Source: Paenibacillus sp. 481 (GTDB lineage Bacteria; Bacillota; Bacilli; Paenibacillales; Paenibacillaceae). From it: a stretch of 64,000 bases of DNA. A model generated the notes under the pieces. It was not told the origin of the DNA, searched no databases, and was given only the letters and a program-made list of their open reading frames with translations. A program made the translations under genes and the position numbers. Positions within the stretch are counted from its first letter, which is position 1; every line of letters begins with the position of its first letter. The DNA is taken from positions 4,357,501 through 4,421,500 of the forward strand of contig NZ_CP075175.1 of the NCBI RefSeq assembly GCF_021223605.1. The letters run 5' to 3'. Shown one piece after another: positions 25,901 through 34,579 of the stretch.

Positions 25901-26731
25901 CGCAATCCGGCTGGTTACCCTGGCATGCGCGGTTTAATGACATGGTCAATTAACTGGGATAAATTTTACAACTTCGATTTCTCCAATTCGCACCGTGCTT
26001 ACTTGGACAGCTTAGGTGGAGGTGGCGGCGATACGATAGCGCCGACTGCCCCAGCGAACTTACGTACGACGGGAGTAGGACCGACTAACGTTTCACTTGC
26101 TTGGGATGCTTCAAGCGACAACGTCGGCGTAGTCAGTTATGATCTGTTCCAAGGCGCTAATAAAATAGCAAGCGTGACAGGCACTTCCTTCGCTGTCACG
26201 GGGTTAACGCCTAACACATCGTACACGTTTACCGTGAAAGCGCTGGACGCAGCGGGCAACGTATCGCCAGCAAGCAATGAACTCCCTGTCAACACAGGCG
26301 GTGGCCCACTTGACCCGACGCCACCTTCTGCACCGACCAACGTGCAAGTGACGGCTAAGTCCAATACAACGGTCAGCTTAAGTTGGACAGCATCGACGGA
26401 TAATGTGGGTGTGACGGGATATAAAGTAGTCTACGGTACGAACAGTGTGACAGTAAGCACACCTGCTACGACCCTTACCGGCTTGACGCCAAACACGCTG
26501 TACACGTTTACGGTAACGGCGTTTGATGCGGCAGGTAATAGTTCAACGGGGACGGACATCCAAGTCACGACGGATGGTACTCCTAGCGTATTGCCATGGA
26601 CGGCTGGCACTAGCTACAAAGTGAATGACGAGGCGAGTTTCAACGGCGTCGTTTACATTTGCCGCCAGCCGCACACCGCGCTCAATGGTTGGGAGCCACC
26701 TAACGTGCCAGCGTTGTGGAAAGTAAAATAG
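22988..26731 (+). CDS. Secreted chitinase with two GH18 catalytic domains
   Basis: A 1247-residue secreted enzyme. Order: signal peptide 1-35 (cleavage after VNA), GH18 domain one about 57-470 with catalytic DGVDVDWE (Asp213 to Glu220), fibronectin III about 480-567, a chitin-binding module (CBM5/12 type, with Cys573 and Cys623) about 571-624, a Pro-rich linker, GH18 domain two about 679-1008 with GLDIDFE (Asp789 to Glu793), two fibronectin III domains (about 1018-1100 and 1110-1195), and a C-terminal CBM5/12-like module 1200-1247. Domain one resembles ChiA-type exo/processive enzymes; domain two resembles ChiD/ChiA1-type single-domain GH18 forms. Two distant catalytic domains in one chain suggest complementary cutting of chitin. 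AGGAGG precedes the start. Confidence 0.95.
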   Translation: MMKWQSATMKKSAVIALILTLTLSLFPQSITAVNAQEQSIATTAPTSTPAPASVAPDAGGYKIVGYYPGWATYGRNYQVRDMDVSKVTHINYAFADICWNGIHGNPDPESPNRQTWTCQDEKGVMNAPNGTIVMGDPWADAQKNHPGDTWADPLKGNFKQLINLKKANPHLKTLISVGGWSWSNRFSDVAADPVARENFANSAVDFVRKYQFDGVDVDWEYPVSGGLPKNSVRPEDKRNYTLLLQATRDKLNAAGAVDGKHYLLTIASGASPAFVQNTELGELARILDWINIMTYDFNGGWQKISAHNAPLHADPAAAAAGVPNPTTFNVEAGVDGHLRAGVPASKLLLGLPFYGRGWRGCAVASDGQYQQCLDKANVGTWEPSVFDYTDLENNYINRNGYVRFWNNISKVPYVFNKTNGNFITYDDVESLGHKTAYLKSKGLAGAMFWEFSNDRNKPLLNKVYSDLQGGGPGPGPGDKIPPTAPTGLTVTAKTANSVSLSWTASTDNVGVAGYTVAYGSGSVNTGTTSVTVSNLTANTAYTFTVTARDAAGNVSTGASIPATTNPGSGGDPCTTPAWDASSVYTGGKRVSHNGKIYEAKWWTQGDRPDLSGADGVWKLIGNCGAVPPAGTPDGAVPPGSNLTPPDVAPPGSKPDLNIAPPDSIIVPGGGAISALPSSKKLIVGYWHNFENGSGVIRLRDVSPKFDVINVSFAEPTNGPKGGTIGFKPFNATDAEFIADIKYLQSQGKKVIISIGGANGQVQLESTQARDLFVSSMKQIISTYGFNGLDIDFEGHSLYLNGGDTDFRSPTTPVITNLISAVRELHNTFGEPFMVTMAPETFFVQVGYSFYGGSGGADNRAGSYLPVIYALRDILDWLQVQHYNSGPITALDDTYYPMGNADFHVAMVDMVLTGFPVAKNRNHMFPALRPDQVLIGLPANNNAGNGFTPVPEVHKALNYVYKGVPFGGRYKLRNPAGYPGMRGLMTWSINWDKFYNFDFSNSHRAYLDSLGGGGGDTIAPTAPANLRTTGVGPTNVSLAWDASSDNVGVVSYDLFQGANKIASVTGTSFAVTGLTPNTSYTFTVKALDAAGNVSPASNELPVNTGGGPLDPTPPSAPTNVQVTAKSNTTVSLSWTASTDNVGVTGYKVVYGTNSVTVSTPATTLTGLTPNTLYTFTVTAFDAAGNSSTGTDIQVTTDGTPSVLPWTAGTSYKVNDEASFNGVVYICRQPHTALNGWEPPNVPALWKVK

Positions 26732-26777
26732 CGGTGTGATCTGAGTTCGCGGCAAGTAACTAGCAGTGCACTTCAAG

Positions 26778-26815
26778 CAGGCCTTTCACTTTCGAAGTGA
26801 AGGGTCTGTTTCTAT
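26778..26815 (+). terminator. Intrinsic terminator of the chitinase gene
   Basis: Stem CAGGCCTTTCACTT / AAGTGAAGGGTCTG followed by a T-rich stretch, 47 bp past the stop. Confidence 0.75.
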
Positions 26816-26898
26816 TGTGTTTATTTGTAAGTTCATAATAAAATATTGGCAAGGTGAGATTGCTAGATTTCATTCATACAGTAAGGGGATGAACACGA

Positions 26899-27825
26899 GT
26901 GAGTAAATTGAAGTTAAGTGATTTGAAGACGTCCGTTCCTTTTTTAGAAGAGTGCGAAGATTGGAGACGAATTGAAAAAGGGTACTCCGACGACGAAAAA
27001 TATATCGTTACTCATGCGGAATCCAAGCAAAAAGCATTGCTCAAACTGTTTAAGATTAGCGATTACACGGCCAAACAGACCGAATATGAAATTCTTTACC
27101 ATATGAAACAGCTCGACGTGAAATGCTCAAGACCGCTAGATTTTGGCAAGCTGCACAATGTAGATAAAGGATATATGCTGCTCACTTATATAGAAGGAGA
27201 CGATGCATCCGATGAACTCCCCAACTGCTCAGAAGAAGAACAATACCGAATCGGTCTAGAAGCAGGCGAACAATTACGGAAAATGCATCAGCTGCATGCT
27301 CCCATCCATTTATCCTCATGGTACGATCGATTTTATCCCAAGCAAAAGCACTATATTGAAACGTATAAAGCGTGCGGCGTTAGGCTCGAGCATGATTCAC
27401 GCTTGATCTCGTTTATTGAAGCGCATTTGCCGCTTGCGAAGCAGCGCCCTAACCTTTTTCAGCATGATGATTTTCATGTCGGAAATTTGGTCATACAAGA
27501 CCGTAAGCTGGCTGGTGTGATTGATTTCAATCGCTTTGACTGGGGAGATCCGATCCACGAATTTTTGAAGGTCGGCATGTTCAGTTCCGAAGTGAGTATT
27601 CCCTTTTCAAAAGGACAAATAGCGGCTTACCATCAGCATCAAGAACCAGATGAATCGTTCTGGAAGCTCTATTCGCTTTATTTGGCGATGTGTATGTTCT
27701 CTTCGGTCGTGTGGATTTTAAAAGTGAAGCCAGATGAGCTCTCACAAATGGTAGACAAAGTAAACCGCGTACTGGATGACCACGATTATTTTACTTCGAT
27801 TCAACCTAGCTGGTACAACAAATAG
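26899..27825 (+). CDS. Aminoglycoside phosphotransferase (APH)-like kinase
   Basis: A 308-residue protein-kinase-fold phosphotransferase. The catalytic loop is FQHDDFHVGN with His189, Asp191 and Asn196, and the metal-binding Asp209 is in GVIDFNRFDWGD. These define the APH/choline kinase family, whose members phosphorylate antibiotics, choline or other small molecules. A Lys near residue 50 (ALLKLFK) would bind ATP. GTG start with AAGGGG about 10 bases before. Drug resistance cannot be inferred from sequence alone. It is 20 bp from the next gene and probably co-transcribed. Confidence 0.83.
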   Translation: MSKLKLSDLKTSVPFLEECEDWRRIEKGYSDDEKYIVTHAESKQKALLKLFKISDYTAKQTEYEILYHMKQLDVKCSRPLDFGKLHNVDKGYMLLTYIEGDDASDELPNCSEEEQYRIGLEAGEQLRKMHQLHAPIHLSSWYDRFYPKQKHYIETYKACGVRLEHDSRLISFIEAHLPLAKQRPNLFQHDDFHVGNLVIQDRKLAGVIDFNRFDWGDPIHEFLKVGMFSSEVSIPFSKGQIAAYHQHQEPDESFWKLYSLYLAMCMFSSVVWILKVKPDELSQMVDKVNRVLDDHDYFTSIQPSWYNK

Positions 27826-27845
27826 GATAAGGTGGGGAATTAGCG

Positions 27846-28784
27846 ATGACGGTTCAGCGATTAAAACCAGAACGTAAAAATTTGTACGGTACGCTTTCAA
27901 AAGAGTACGATCCGATACTTACGATACAATCAGGGGATTCGGTGCAAATGGAAACTTTGGATGCTGGCTGGGGGTATTATTGTCAGGAGACGCAGTCTCG
28001 GAAAAAATTTGAACCGCTTAACAAGGAAACGGATCGCGGGCACGCTTTAATCGGCCCCATTTGGATTAACGGCGCAAAGCCTGGCATGACGTTGGAAGTT
28101 CGCATCAATGATCTGATACCCGGACCGTATGGGTTTACTTGTGCAGGACAATATGCGAATTGGCAAAATGTTCAGCTCGGGCTAACGCAGTACGAAGAGA
28201 TTACGCTGAAATGGCAACTGGACAACAAGACTAATATCGGAACGTGTACCGTAAATGATCGATCATTTTCCGTGGGGTTAAAGCCGTTTATGGGCATTTT
28301 AGGCATGCCACCGGATGAGCCTGGCAAGCATTTGACATGGACGCCACGTTATTGTGGTGGAAATCTAGACTGCAAAGAGCTTGTGAAAGGGAGTACGTTG
28401 TATTTGCCTATTCCGGTTGAGGGTGGCATGTTTTTTGTCGGTGACGGGCATGCCGCGCAGGGAGATGGTGAGGTGAGCTGCCAAGCGATTGAGTGTCCGA
28501 TGGAATTGGTCGATTTAACATTTCAGTTGCGAGAGGACATGCCTTTGACTTTGCCGCGAGCGAATACGCCTGCTGGATGGTTAACATTTGGGCTACACGA
28601 GGATTTAAATGAAGCTACCGTGCAGGCATTGGATGGCATGCTTGAGCTAATGGGCGAGCTTTACGGTGTAAATCGGGTAGAAGCGATGGCGCTTGGAAGT
28701 GCGGTTATTGATCTGAGAGTTACGCAGATCGTAAATGGAGTGAAAGGTGTTCATGCTTGTTTGCCGCACGGTGCGCTGAGATAA
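27846..28784 (+). CDS. Acetamidase/formamidase family protein
   Basis: A 312-residue amidase of the FmdA/AmdA family, which releases ammonia from short-chain amides. Family features seen are the early GDSVQMETLDAGWGYY, GPIWINGAKPGMTLEVRI, and the conserved VGDGHAAQGDGEVSCQAIE block near residue 200, which supplies metal-binding residues. GGTGGGGA precedes the ATG. It follows the APH-like gene closely. Confidence 0.88.
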   Translation: MTVQRLKPERKNLYGTLSKEYDPILTIQSGDSVQMETLDAGWGYYCQETQSRKKFEPLNKETDRGHALIGPIWINGAKPGMTLEVRINDLIPGPYGFTCAGQYANWQNVQLGLTQYEEITLKWQLDNKTNIGTCTVNDRSFSVGLKPFMGILGMPPDEPGKHLTWTPRYCGGNLDCKELVKGSTLYLPIPVEGGMFFVGDGHAAQGDGEVSCQAIECPMELVDLTFQLREDMPLTLPRANTPAGWLTFGLHEDLNEATVQALDGMLELMGELYGVNRVEAMALGSAVIDLRVTQIVNGVKGVHACLPHGALR

Positions 28785-28859
28785 GCGGCTGTTACTGTAC
28801 TTGTACTTGAGCTTGTTTAAGAGGATCAGTATCCACGCTTTAAGAAAGGTGATCTCTAT

Positions 28860-29366
28860 ATGAATCACGTGCAGCTCAAAGCTTTAACTGTTAACGACGA
28901 TAAATCGATTTTTGCAATGGTGCAGGAGATTGGGGTAGGGGAGAACGGTTTTACGAACAGTTTGCTGTGTGACACATTTGCTGAATTTCAACACATATTG
29001 ATTCGTTGTGCACGCATTGCTACAGGCGAACATTTACCACTGGGCTATGTGCCGCAAACTGTATTTTGGTTGTACGTGAATAATGAACCTGTTGGCTATG
29101 GTAAGCTGCGGCATCATTTGAACGAACAGTTACGCGAAATGGGTGGGCATATTGGCTATATTATTAGGCCGACTCAGCGAGGAAAAGGGTATGGGCGGCT
29201 TATGTTGCACGAGCTATTACAGCAAGCATCTCTCCTGGGACTTCAGGAAGTCCTGCTCACTTGCGATGAACCGAACATACGGTCACGTAAAGTGATTGAA
29301 GCTAACCATGGAGTACTCGCAGAAGTACAACAAGGCAGATGCAAGTATTGGATTAAGATTGATTGA
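28860..29366 (+). CDS. GNAT-family N-acetyltransferase
   Basis: A 168-residue GNAT enzyme. The acetyl-CoA loop is TQRGKGYGRLMLHELLQQA near residues 102-120, after the strand GGHIGYIIRP. The C-terminus (CKYWIKID) is duplicated about 620 bp downstream, see the fragment at 29941. GAAAGGTGAT precedes the ATG. Confidence 0.83.
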   Translation: MNHVQLKALTVNDDKSIFAMVQEIGVGENGFTNSLLCDTFAEFQHILIRCARIATGEHLPLGYVPQTVFWLYVNNEPVGYGKLRHHLNEQLREMGGHIGYIIRPTQRGKGYGRLMLHELLQQASLLGLQEVLLTCDEPNIRSRKVIEANHGVLAEVQQGRCKYWIKID

Positions 29367-29555
29367 TTATACAGAAATAGAAATCGAGCACAAAAAGAAC
29401 GTTCTTTTTCCAAATCTATCATCATAAAAGTTGAAAACCATCCATATCATTTATAGAGCTAATATAAACCTGAAAGGCAGTTATACATAGAGTAAGTTCA
29501 CATCAGAGCCTGCTAGGTGCGATGTTCTCATTTTCTAATTCAGGAGGAATGAACG

Positions 29556-29873
29556 ATGTTGAAAAAGCTTGGTACAGGAGCATTGGCTATAACGTTGTTA
29601 CTTAGTATTGGTGGTGCGCCATTATTCGCCGGATCGGCAACTGGGAATAGCCTCGAACAGAATCAGATTGGAATTCCTCGACAAGTCGTTCCGGTTAATA
29701 GTTGGTTTTCGAAGAGCGGCACGGCGTTCATTTTTACAGAGGGTAGGAACTTGGTTGACAACATCCAATTTAGTGGAAGTAACCTGAAGTTTCAGTTTAA
29801 AAGTCGCGGCAAGGTGACGGTTCAATTACAAAGAGGGAGTTCGTTCGAAACTTTTCGTTATGCCGTTCATTAA
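29556..29873 (+). CDS. Small secreted protein, unknown family
   Basis: A 105-residue protein with a clear signal peptide: MLKK, a hydrophobic stretch ALAITLLLSIGG and small residues near 26-30. The mature part of about 75 residues has alternating hydrophobic and polar residues, suggesting beta strands (VDNIQFSGSNLKFQFK, KVTVQLQRG). A strong GGAGGAATG site precedes the ATG. I do not recognise it; an extracellular beta-sandwich is an inference. Confidence 0.75.
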   Translation: MLKKLGTGALAITLLLSIGGAPLFAGSATGNSLEQNQIGIPRQVVPVNSWFSKSGTAFIFTEGRNLVDNIQFSGSNLKFQFKSRGKVTVQLQRGSSFETFRYAVH

Positions 29874-29886
29874 ATTGTCCCTTGCG

Positions 29887-29931
29887 AAAGCTGCTGGTGG
29901 AGATCTCTATCTCATCAGCGGCTTTTTTTCG
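29887..29931 (+). terminator. Intrinsic terminator of the secreted protein gene
   Basis: AGCTGCTGGTGGAGAT pairs imperfectly with ATCTCATCAGCGGCT, followed by seven T. Confidence 0.75.
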
Positions 29932-29940
29932 TTTATTACA

Positions 29941-29985
29941 GAGCTTCAAAAAGAAAGATGCAAGTATTGGATTCAGCTTGTATAA
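29941..29985 (+). pseudogene. Duplicated GNAT C-terminus
   Basis: A 14-codon open stretch, ELQKERCKYWIQLV then stop, matches the end of the acetyltransferase at 28860-29366 (EVQQGRCKYWIKID). Eighteen bases (AGATGCAAGTATTGGATT) are identical at 29337 and 29956. It is a relic of a second copy, with the secreted-protein gene lying between. Confidence 0.55.
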
Positions 29986-30051
29986 TTTGACTTAGAACTA
30001 AACGTCCAACATATATTTGATAAAAATGAATCCATACATAGAGAGGTTAAT

Positions 30052-30528
30052 ATGGAGAAATATACACATTTAGGTGTTTACGGCGTAGTCATTATGGATG
30101 GGAGCGTCTTGCTAACGAAAAAAGCAAGAGGTCCGCATACGGGAAAATGGGATTTTCCTGGAGGAAGAATTGAGTTCGGAGAAGAACCGTTTGAAGCTTT
30201 GAAACGAGAGTTCCTAGAAGAAACCGGATTAAGTGGTTTAATTGGTCGGATAAGAACGGTTCTGTCGTATACGCTAACGTATCCATATCCTCCGAGTGTG
30301 GAGCAATCCGAAGAACAGAACTTAGAAATTATGCATCATATTGGGATGATATACAACATCAAGTTAGAGCATGGCTACGACCAACTTAAGATTGGTGGGG
30401 ATGATCAAGACTGCCTAGAAGCAAGCTGGATGAAGCTCGATCAGTTGGAACAACTGGAGCAGGACGCGTTTACCCCCTTTGTATGCGATATTTTGCTATC
30501 GCATAAATGTTGCATGAAACCTCATTGA
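30052..30528 (+). CDS. Nudix hydrolase
   Basis: A 158-residue Nudix hydrolase. The Nudix box lies at residues 38-60: GGRIEFGEEP, then KREFLEETGL, a full match to GX5EX7REUXEEXGU. A short polar insert (SVEQSEEQN) follows the box. GAGAGG precedes the ATG. Likely hydrolyses a nucleoside diphosphate derivative; the exact substrate is unknown. Confidence 0.88.
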   Translation: MEKYTHLGVYGVVIMDGSVLLTKKARGPHTGKWDFPGGRIEFGEEPFEALKREFLEETGLSGLIGRIRTVLSYTLTYPYPPSVEQSEEQNLEIMHHIGMIYNIKLEHGYDQLKIGGDDQDCLEASWMKLDQLEQLEQDAFTPFVCDILLSHKCCMKPH

Positions 30529-30602
30529 GATACAGCTGAGATGCGACTAAGCTAACCGTAACTAATAAAGAGGATACATCGACCGAAGGGGGCGCGAGTG
30601 AG

Positions 30603-31163
30603 ATGCATATACGACCTGCGCGATTAGAAGATGCGAATCTGATCGCGACTGTACAAGTTCAGAGCTGGAGGACGACGTATAAAAATATCGTGGCTGACGA
30701 TTATTTGCAGAAGCTTAGTGTGGAGAAAAGGCGAGAGATCTGGGAGAAGATCATCTCACAACTGGATGAGCAAAATGTGTTGTTTGTGGCAGAGGATGAG
30801 TCTGGCAGCATCGTCGGCTTTGCGAGCGGTGGGCCTAATCGGGAGCAAGAGTATCCGTACGATTGTGAATTGTATGCGATTTATTTGCTCGAACAGGTGC
30901 AAGGCAAAGGAATTGGCCGTGCGCTCCTGCACACATTTGCGCAAGCGATGCTATCTCGGCATATGACTTCGATGCTCGTGTGGGTACTGAAAGACAATCC
31001 CGCCCTGCATTTTTACAAGAAGTTAGGTGGTACGGCTATTGATGACAAAGAGGTCGAGATTGGCTCCAAGATGGTTAAGGAATTATCGATAGGATGGCAC
31101 AATCTTCACGGCATCGTAAGTCATACTGAAGGCGATGCGATACGTATAAGCAACAAGTGTTAG
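30603..31163 (+). CDS. GNAT-family N-acetyltransferase
   Basis: A 186-residue GNAT enzyme with IAKVQVQSWRTTY-like N-terminus (IATVQVQSWRTTYKNIV), a central SGGPNREQEYPYDCELYAIY strand-loop, and the acetyl-CoA loop VQGKGIGRALLHTFA near residues 99-113. The end FYKKLGG is typical. This arrangement matches the subgroup related to YitI/PaiA-like acetyltransferases; the substrate is unknown. Confidence 0.85.
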   Translation: MHIRPARLEDANLIATVQVQSWRTTYKNIVADDYLQKLSVEKRREIWEKIISQLDEQNVLFVAEDESGSIVGFASGGPNREQEYPYDCELYAIYLLEQVQGKGIGRALLHTFAQAMLSRHMTSMLVWVLKDNPALHFYKKLGGTAIDDKEVEIGSKMVKELSIGWHNLHGIVSHTEGDAIRISNKC

Positions 31164-31188
31164 CAGTCGCAAAGAGAGGGGAATGACT

Positions 31189-31719
31189 ATGGAAATCGTC
31201 ACTCTTCGCGAATACGATCCGATATGGCAAGACGAGTTCGCGCGCGACAAAGCGCTTATCACGACGTGCTTACCTGACTTACTGCTCGGTGTTGAGCACA
31301 TTGGCAGTACCTCCGTTCCAGGCCTAGTTGCCAAGCCCGTCATTGATATTATGATCGGAGTAGCTGACTTGGCTCACATCGGTGCAGAGTCGATTCAAGC
31401 GCTAGCTCAGATCGGCTATGAATATGTGCCGAAGTCGGACTTTCCGACACGGATGTTTTTCCGCCGCGGGCAATGGCGTGCGGGTACGCATCATTTACAT
31501 GTGTATACGCACAATAGCGAGGAGTGGGTGTCCAACTTGCGGTTTCGCGACTATTTGCGATCACATGTGGAAGCCCAACATGCCTATGCCGAGTTGAAAA
31601 AGCAGCTTGCTTCACAATTTATGCATGATCGGGTTAGCTACACGAAGGGCAAAGCTGCTTTTATTAAAGCGATCATCGAACAAGCGAAGCGAAAGTTGGT
31701 CGTAGACGTAACGAAATGA
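31189..31719 (+). CDS. GrpB family protein (UPF0157)
   Basis: A 176-residue member of the GrpB/UPF0157 family with a nucleotidyltransferase-like fold. The signature EHIGSTSVPGLVAKPVIDIMIGV lies at about 31-53, in which GSTS and the Asp-x-Met play the role of the G-S and metal positions. A late HLHVYT motif follows. The ATG at 31189 has AGAGGGG seven bases upstream; the ATG at 31183 is too close. No member has a firm function, though it is often found near toxin/antitoxin-like or CoaE fusions. Confidence 0.88.
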   Translation: MEIVTLREYDPIWQDEFARDKALITTCLPDLLLGVEHIGSTSVPGLVAKPVIDIMIGVADLAHIGAESIQALAQIGYEYVPKSDFPTRMFFRRGQWRAGTHHLHVYTHNSEEWVSNLRFRDYLRSHVEAQHAYAELKKQLASQFMHDRVSYTKGKAAFIKAIIEQAKRKLVVDVTK

Positions 31720-31774
31720 AACAAGCATCACAATATCCATAAGCCCCCATTTCTGATCGCTCGTATTGAACATG

Positions 31775-31812
31775 AAAAAACCTGCAAAGCCCAACGGCAA
31801 TGCAGGTTTTTT
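31775..31812. terminator. Bidirectional terminator
   Basis: Perfect 12-bp stem AAAAAACCTGCA / TGCAGGTTTTTT with a 14-base loop, serving the converging GrpB and P5C dehydrogenase genes. Confidence 0.92.
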
Positions 31813-31837
31813 GGTGCATTTTTATATAAAAAAAATA

Positions 31838-33385
31838 TTAATATTTCTCAGATACAAGTTTCCCTTGCGTAAATAAGAGTAAGTAATCACGTCCGCCTGC
31901 TTTTGAATCCGTACCTGACATATTAAAGCCACCAAACGGGTGAACGCCCACGAGTGCGCCTGTGCATTTACGGTTAAAGTACAAGTTTCCGCAATGCATC
32001 CGTTGTCTTGCATATTCTAAATGCTCGCGATTGTTGCTGAACACAGCGCCTGTTAAACCGTACTCCGTATTATTGAAAATGTCGATCGCTTGCTTGAAAT
32101 CGTCCGCTTTGCACAGAGCCAGCACAGGACCGAAAATTTCATCCTGCATAACGCGTGCAGTCGGACTAACATCAGCAAACACCGTCGGTTGAATGTAATA
32201 TCCGTTGCCTTCTGCCGCACCGCCGCCAGCAAGCAAACGCCCTTCTGTTTTGCCAATTTCGATATACTCCAAAATTTTGTTGTACGCATTTTCGTCGACA
32301 ACTGGACCGATTCCATAATTTTGATCGGCAGGTCCAATGCAAAGCTCTTTCGTCTTGTGCTCAACGAGCTTAACCACTTCATCGTACACCGCCTGATGAA
32401 TAATGGCACGTGAGCCTGCGGAGCATTTTTGCCCTTGGAAGCCGAATGCGGACTGCACGATTGCTGTCGCTGCCTCTTCCAAGTTCGTCGACTCATCGAC
32501 TACGATGCCGTCTTTACCGCCCATTTCAGCAATCAGGCGCTTAATCCAAATTTGGCCTTCGCCCGTCTTCGCGATGCGCTCATTAATACGCAGACCTACG
32601 TCACGCGAGCCCGTGAACGATACGAAGCGAGTGAGGCGATGATCGACGATATAATCGCCAATTTCCGCGCCTGAGCCTGGAACAAAGTTGATAACGCCCG
32701 GTGGCAAGCCGACTTCTTCCATCAGCTCCACAAACTTCGCTGCAATGACAGGCGAAGTGGATGCCGGCTTTAAGACGACTGTGTTGCCCGATACGATCGC
32801 AGCAGTCGCCATTCCCGCCATAATAGCGAGCGGGAAATTCCACGGCGGAATAACGACACCAACGCCAAGTGGAATGTACGTCAGACGATTGTCTTCGCCC
32901 TCAAGCGGCGTCAGCGGCTGTGGCCCACTTAAACGATGCATTTCACGTCCGTAAAATTCCAAGAAATCAATCGCTTCAGCCACATCTGCATCAGCCTCGG
33001 CCCAGTTTTTGCCGACCTCATACACGAGCCATGCGCAATAGTCGAACTTGCGACGGCGCATCAAAGCCGCAGCTCTAAACAAATACGATGCACGCTCATC
33101 TGGGCTGACATGCTGCCACTCTTGGAATGTGGCGTAAGCAGTCGTGATGGCCTGCTCAGCCAAAGCGACGTCTGCTTGGGAGACAAGGCCAATCAATTGG
33201 TCGACATCGCCGGGATTGATCGATTTTCCTTGCTTGAGCGTTGATATTTTTTGACCGTTAATGACGACTGGATACGTCTTGCCTAGCTGCTGCTTCACAC
33301 GCTCCAGCGCTTCCTTCATCGCTTGCTGATTAGACTCCAATTTAAAATCGGTAAACGGCTCATTGCGGTACGGTACTAATGTCAT
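31838..33385 (-). CDS. pruA: L-glutamate gamma-semialdehyde (P5C) dehydrogenase
   Basis: A 515-residue NAD-dependent aldehyde dehydrogenase that oxidises glutamate semialdehyde to glutamate, the second step of proline breakdown. The general base Glu287 is in AEMGGKD, and nucleophile Cys321 is in [12 protein letters not shown], the form specific to P5C dehydrogenases of the RocA/PutC type. The NAD-binding region has PPWNFPLAI and FTGSRDVG. It is 56 bp downstream of the proline dehydrogenase gene and in the same operon, likely induced by proline through the divergent activator. Confidence 0.95.
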   Translation of the reverse strand: MTLVPYRNEPFTDFKLESNQQAMKEALERVKQQLGKTYPVVINGQKISTLKQGKSINPGDVDQLIGLVSQADVALAEQAITTAYATFQEWQHVSPDERASYLFRAAALMRRRKFDYCAWLVYEVGKNWAEADADVAEAIDFLEFYGREMHRLSGPQPLTPLEGEDNRLTYIPLGVGVVIPPWNFPLAIMAGMATAAIVSGNTVVLKPASTSPVIAAKFVELMEEVGLPPGVINFVPGSGAEIGDYIVDHRLTRFVSFTGSRDVGLRINERIAKTGEGQIWIKRLIAEMGGKDGIVVDESTNLEEAATAIVQSAFGFQGQKCSAGSRAIIHQAVYDEVVKLVEHKTKELCIGPADQNYGIGPVVDENAYNKILEYIEIGKTEGRLLAGGGAAEGNGYYIQPTVFADVSPTARVMQDEIFGPVLALCKADDFKQAIDIFNNTEYGLTGAVFSNNREHLEYARQRMHCGNLYFNRKCTGALVGVHPFGGFNMSGTDSKAGGRDYLLLFTQGKLVSEKY

Positions 33386-33441
33386 ATAAAATACCTCCCA
33401 AAGTGTAATTGTTATTTTATTTAGAAAGAAATAGCGAATAG

Positions 33442-34362
33442 CTATTTCTTAAACATGGACTTGAGGACGAAAGCTACGTTGGCTGGACGTTCGGCCAGAC
33501 GGCGCATAAAATAGCCGTACCAATCGTTGCCGTAGGGCACATAGACACGCATCGTATATCCTTGCGCAGCCAAAGATTGCTGCTCATGTGTGCGTATGCC
33601 GTACAACATTTGGAACTCAAACTGCGAGTTCGGGATGCCGCGCTGCTGGGCGAACCTTTTGACATGCTCAATGATGCGATCATCATGTGTCGCTACAGCC
33701 GCATAATTGCCTTGCAGCAAATGCTGCTCAATAATGCGAATAAAATTGTTATCCACATCGACTTTATCTGGAAAGGCAACCATCGGCGACTCTTTGTAGG
33801 CTCCTTTTACGAGCCGGAAATTAGGATTGTACTTGTTCAATTGTTTCATATCTTCTTCACTCTTGAACAAATACGCCTGAATGACGAGTCCGACCGTTGC
33901 GCCGTACTCGCTGCGCAGCTGATGAAACAGCTTGATGGTGGCCTCGTTGTGCGCATAATCCTCCATATCAATACGCACAAAGTTGTTTAAGCGCTGGGCA
34001 GCGGCTACAATTTGCCGCATATTGTCCAGACATAAATCGTACGAAATATCTAACCCTAGCTGCGTTAACTTTAACGATAAGTTAGACTGAACCCCGCCTG
34101 CTGCAATCGCTTCCAAAGTACGAATGCAATAATCCTTTGATTCTAGCGCCTCTTCCTTTGTAAAAATAAATTCACCTAAGTGGTCGAGCGTCGCTACGAT
34201 TCCTCGGGTGTTCAGTTCTCTAACAACGGAAATCGCTTCCGCAATTTGCTCTCCGGCCACGAATTTACGGGCACCGAAGCGCAGCCCATACTTTTTCGCT
34301 GTACGATTTGCAAATTGATTTTTAGAGAGGAATAAAAAAGCATTTCGAAGCACACTTTCCAT
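33442..34362 (-). CDS. putB: Proline dehydrogenase
   Basis: A 306-residue FAD-dependent monofunctional proline dehydrogenase (PRODH), which oxidises proline to pyrroline-5-carboxylate and passes electrons to quinone at the membrane. The TIM-barrel features are visible: [33 protein letters not shown], and the terminal [11 protein letters not shown] where the two Arg bind the proline carboxylate. Length and motifs match the Bacillus type. It is first in the operon, with a promoter and palindrome just upstream. Confidence 0.95.
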   Translation of the reverse strand: MESVLRNAFLFLSKNQFANRTAKKYGLRFGARKFVAGEQIAEAISVVRELNTRGIVATLDHLGEFIFTKEEALESKDYCIRTLEAIAAGGVQSNLSLKLTQLGLDISYDLCLDNMRQIVAAAQRLNNFVRIDMEDYAHNEATIKLFHQLRSEYGATVGLVIQAYLFKSEEDMKQLNKYNPNFRLVKGAYKESPMVAFPDKVDVDNNFIRIIEQHLLQGNYAAVATHDDRIIEHVKRFAQQRGIPNSQFEFQMLYGIRTHEQQSLAAQGYTMRVYVPYGNDWYGYFMRRLAERPANVAFVLKSMFKK

Positions 34363-34417
34363 ATCAAAATCTCTCCCTAGGCTGCAATGTGTCTAAAAAT
34401 TAAACACTAATCATATT

Positions 34418-34455
34418 TGTGATTAATTATAATCACACTTGGTTGAAGTTGTAAA
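34418..34455 (-). promoter_or_regulatory. Promoter and palindromic operator of the proline operon
   Basis: On the minus strand TTTACA (34450-34455) and TATAAT (34426-34431) are 18 bases apart. An 8-bp inverted repeat TGTGATTA-ATTA-TAATCACA (34418-34437) covers the -10. No -24/-12 element is seen, so this looks like a sigma-A promoter with a repressor or regulator site over it. Confidence 0.65.
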
Positions 34456-34579
34456 TACATTTTTGAACCATTTTTTAGGATTGTTTGATTCAATTCGTTG
34501 CAATTTATGAAGTGGTTTGCCATAATTTAAGTATCGTAAATCCTATCGATAGACGAAGAAAAGAGATGGGGAATTAGCT

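Noticed and set aside
26899..27825. APH-like and AAC(3)-like genes considered as acquired resistance
   Set aside because: Both lack mobile-element context and such chromosomal homologues are common in Paenibacillaceae; sequence alone does not show drug modification.
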